This document shows, piece by piece, positions 7,067-7,444 of a stretch of DNA of 7,444 nt (position 1 is the stretch's first letter; the number at the start of each line of letters is the position of its first letter). The notes beneath the pieces are model-generated. The model saw nothing but the letters and a program-made list of their open reading frames with translations. It ran no database searches and was not told the DNA's origin. Both the position numbers and the translations under genes were made by a program. Location of the stretch: positions 1-7,444 of the forward strand of contig VFFY01000127.1 in assembly GCA_009392675.1 (NCBI GenBank), given 5' to 3'. This DNA is from SAR202 cluster bacterium (GTDB taxonomy: Bacteria; Chloroflexota; Dehalococcoidia; Lucifugimonadales; UBA826).

Positions 7067-7226
7067 AGAAAGATGCGGCAGCAACTATGGTAGGCTTAGC
7101 AAATTTCTTAAAAATGACAATCCCGTGATTGCCGAGTAGGTTGGGAAATTCGAAATTAGAGTGCCACTAATGTGAGCCAGGTTTTATCTTCTTGCGACCT
7201 TTTGAAATAAATAGGGAGTGTTAGGG

Positions 7227-7444
7227 ATGAGTATAAAAACGACGCAGACTGAAACCAAAACGGAAGGTGCGGTGAAGGCTGGAAACGGTGAGTATTGCTT
7301 TGCGATCAAAGAATTGGAAGGCATTGATGCTGGACCGGGTTATTCAACATCTAGAGGGGGGGTGGTTGAAGGGGAACGTATGCTCGTCGGGTATATACAT
7401 AAACCTAAGGGAACAGGATCTCGTATGCATACCCATCCAAATGA
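7227..7444 (+). CDS. Cupin-domain protein, N-terminal fragment cut by the window edge
   Basis: 72 complete codons are visible with no stop. The N-terminus is polar (MSIKTTQTETKTEG), followed by a beta-rich region. The sequence reaches the cupin motif 1: GTGSRMHTHPN (62-72), giving G-X5-H68-X-H70 with the metal-ligand Glu expected just past the edge. Start: ATG at 7227 with AGGGAG at 7213-7218, 8 nt upstream. Cupins of this type include small metal-dependent isomerases, lyases, dioxygenases and non-enzymatic sugar or ligand sensors, and the fragment does not tell which. It is divergent from the tct operon and probably shares its control region, so a role in the same pathway is plausible. Confidence 0.75.
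   Translation, partial: MSIKTTQTETKTEGAVKAGNGEYCFAIKELEGIDAGPGYSTSRGGVVEGERMLVGYIHKPKGTGSRMHTHPN

Larger units (their letters stand above)
6932..7226. promoter_or_regulatory. Divergent intergenic control region between tctC and the cupin gene
   Basis: This 295-bp stretch has no convincing gene and separates two divergently read genes, so promoters for both should lie here. It contains two operator-like inverted repeats (7036-7048 and 7054-7066) and AT-rich patches such as TATAAA on the minus strand (6974-6969). I could not find a -35/-10 pair of good quality for either gene, so no transcription start is proposed. Confidence 0.6.

Noticed and set aside
6864..7067. Plus-strand open frame of 67 codons crossing the tctC start and the intergenic region
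   Set aside because: It is antisense to the signal-peptide region of tctC, has no ribosome site that I can see, and is basic and low in complexity.
7118..7131. Inverted repeat CAATC-N4-GATTG in the intergenic region
   Set aside because: The arms are only 5 bp, the layout differs from the two 13-bp palindromes, and such repeats are expected by chance in a region of this size.

Overview
The window carries a compact catabolic and transport cluster from a Gram-negative bacterium, most likely a proteobacterium. The evidence is a complete tripartite tricarboxylate transporter (TctC/TctB/TctA) with a periplasmic Bug-type binding protein and an FSR-like MFS permease; both families are especially common in Alpha- and Betaproteobacteria. 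The DNA looks moderately AT-rich by eye, and nothing marks it as phage, plasmid or insertion sequence. I cannot name a genus.

Layout. Six genes lie head to tail on the minus strand and are probably one operon, read from right to left: tctC (6931 to 5951), a strong 13-bp stem-loop (5889-5927), a three-domain RidA/YjgF protein (5840 to 4437), tctB (4386 to 3895), tctA (3888 or 3894 to 2389), an Atz/Trz-type amidohydrolase (2281 to 893), and an MFS permease (821 to beyond the left edge). Gaps between genes are about 0-110 bp. A divergent plus-strand gene starting at 7227 encodes a cupin protein cut off by the right edge. The 295-bp divergent intergenic region holds two 13-bp inverted repeats that share the pattern TRCAA-N3-TTGYA, the best candidate operators in the window.

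How the parts may work together (inference). TctC would capture a small solute, probably carboxylated, in the periplasm and TctAB would import it. The amidohydrolase would deaminate or dechlorinate an N-heterocycle or similar compound. The triple RidA protein would act on, or bind, a nitrogenous intermediate. The MFS permease could export a product or import a related substrate. Substrates cannot be read from the sequence.

The most unusual points are: (1) the RidA protein is a single chain with three tandem YjgF domains, and all three lack the arginine needed for imine hydrolysis; (2) its gene sits inside the transporter operon, between tctC and tctB; (3) the amidohydrolase has Asn where most family deaminases have the catalytic Glu of the HxxE motif; (4) there are paired candidate operators in the divergent promoter region.
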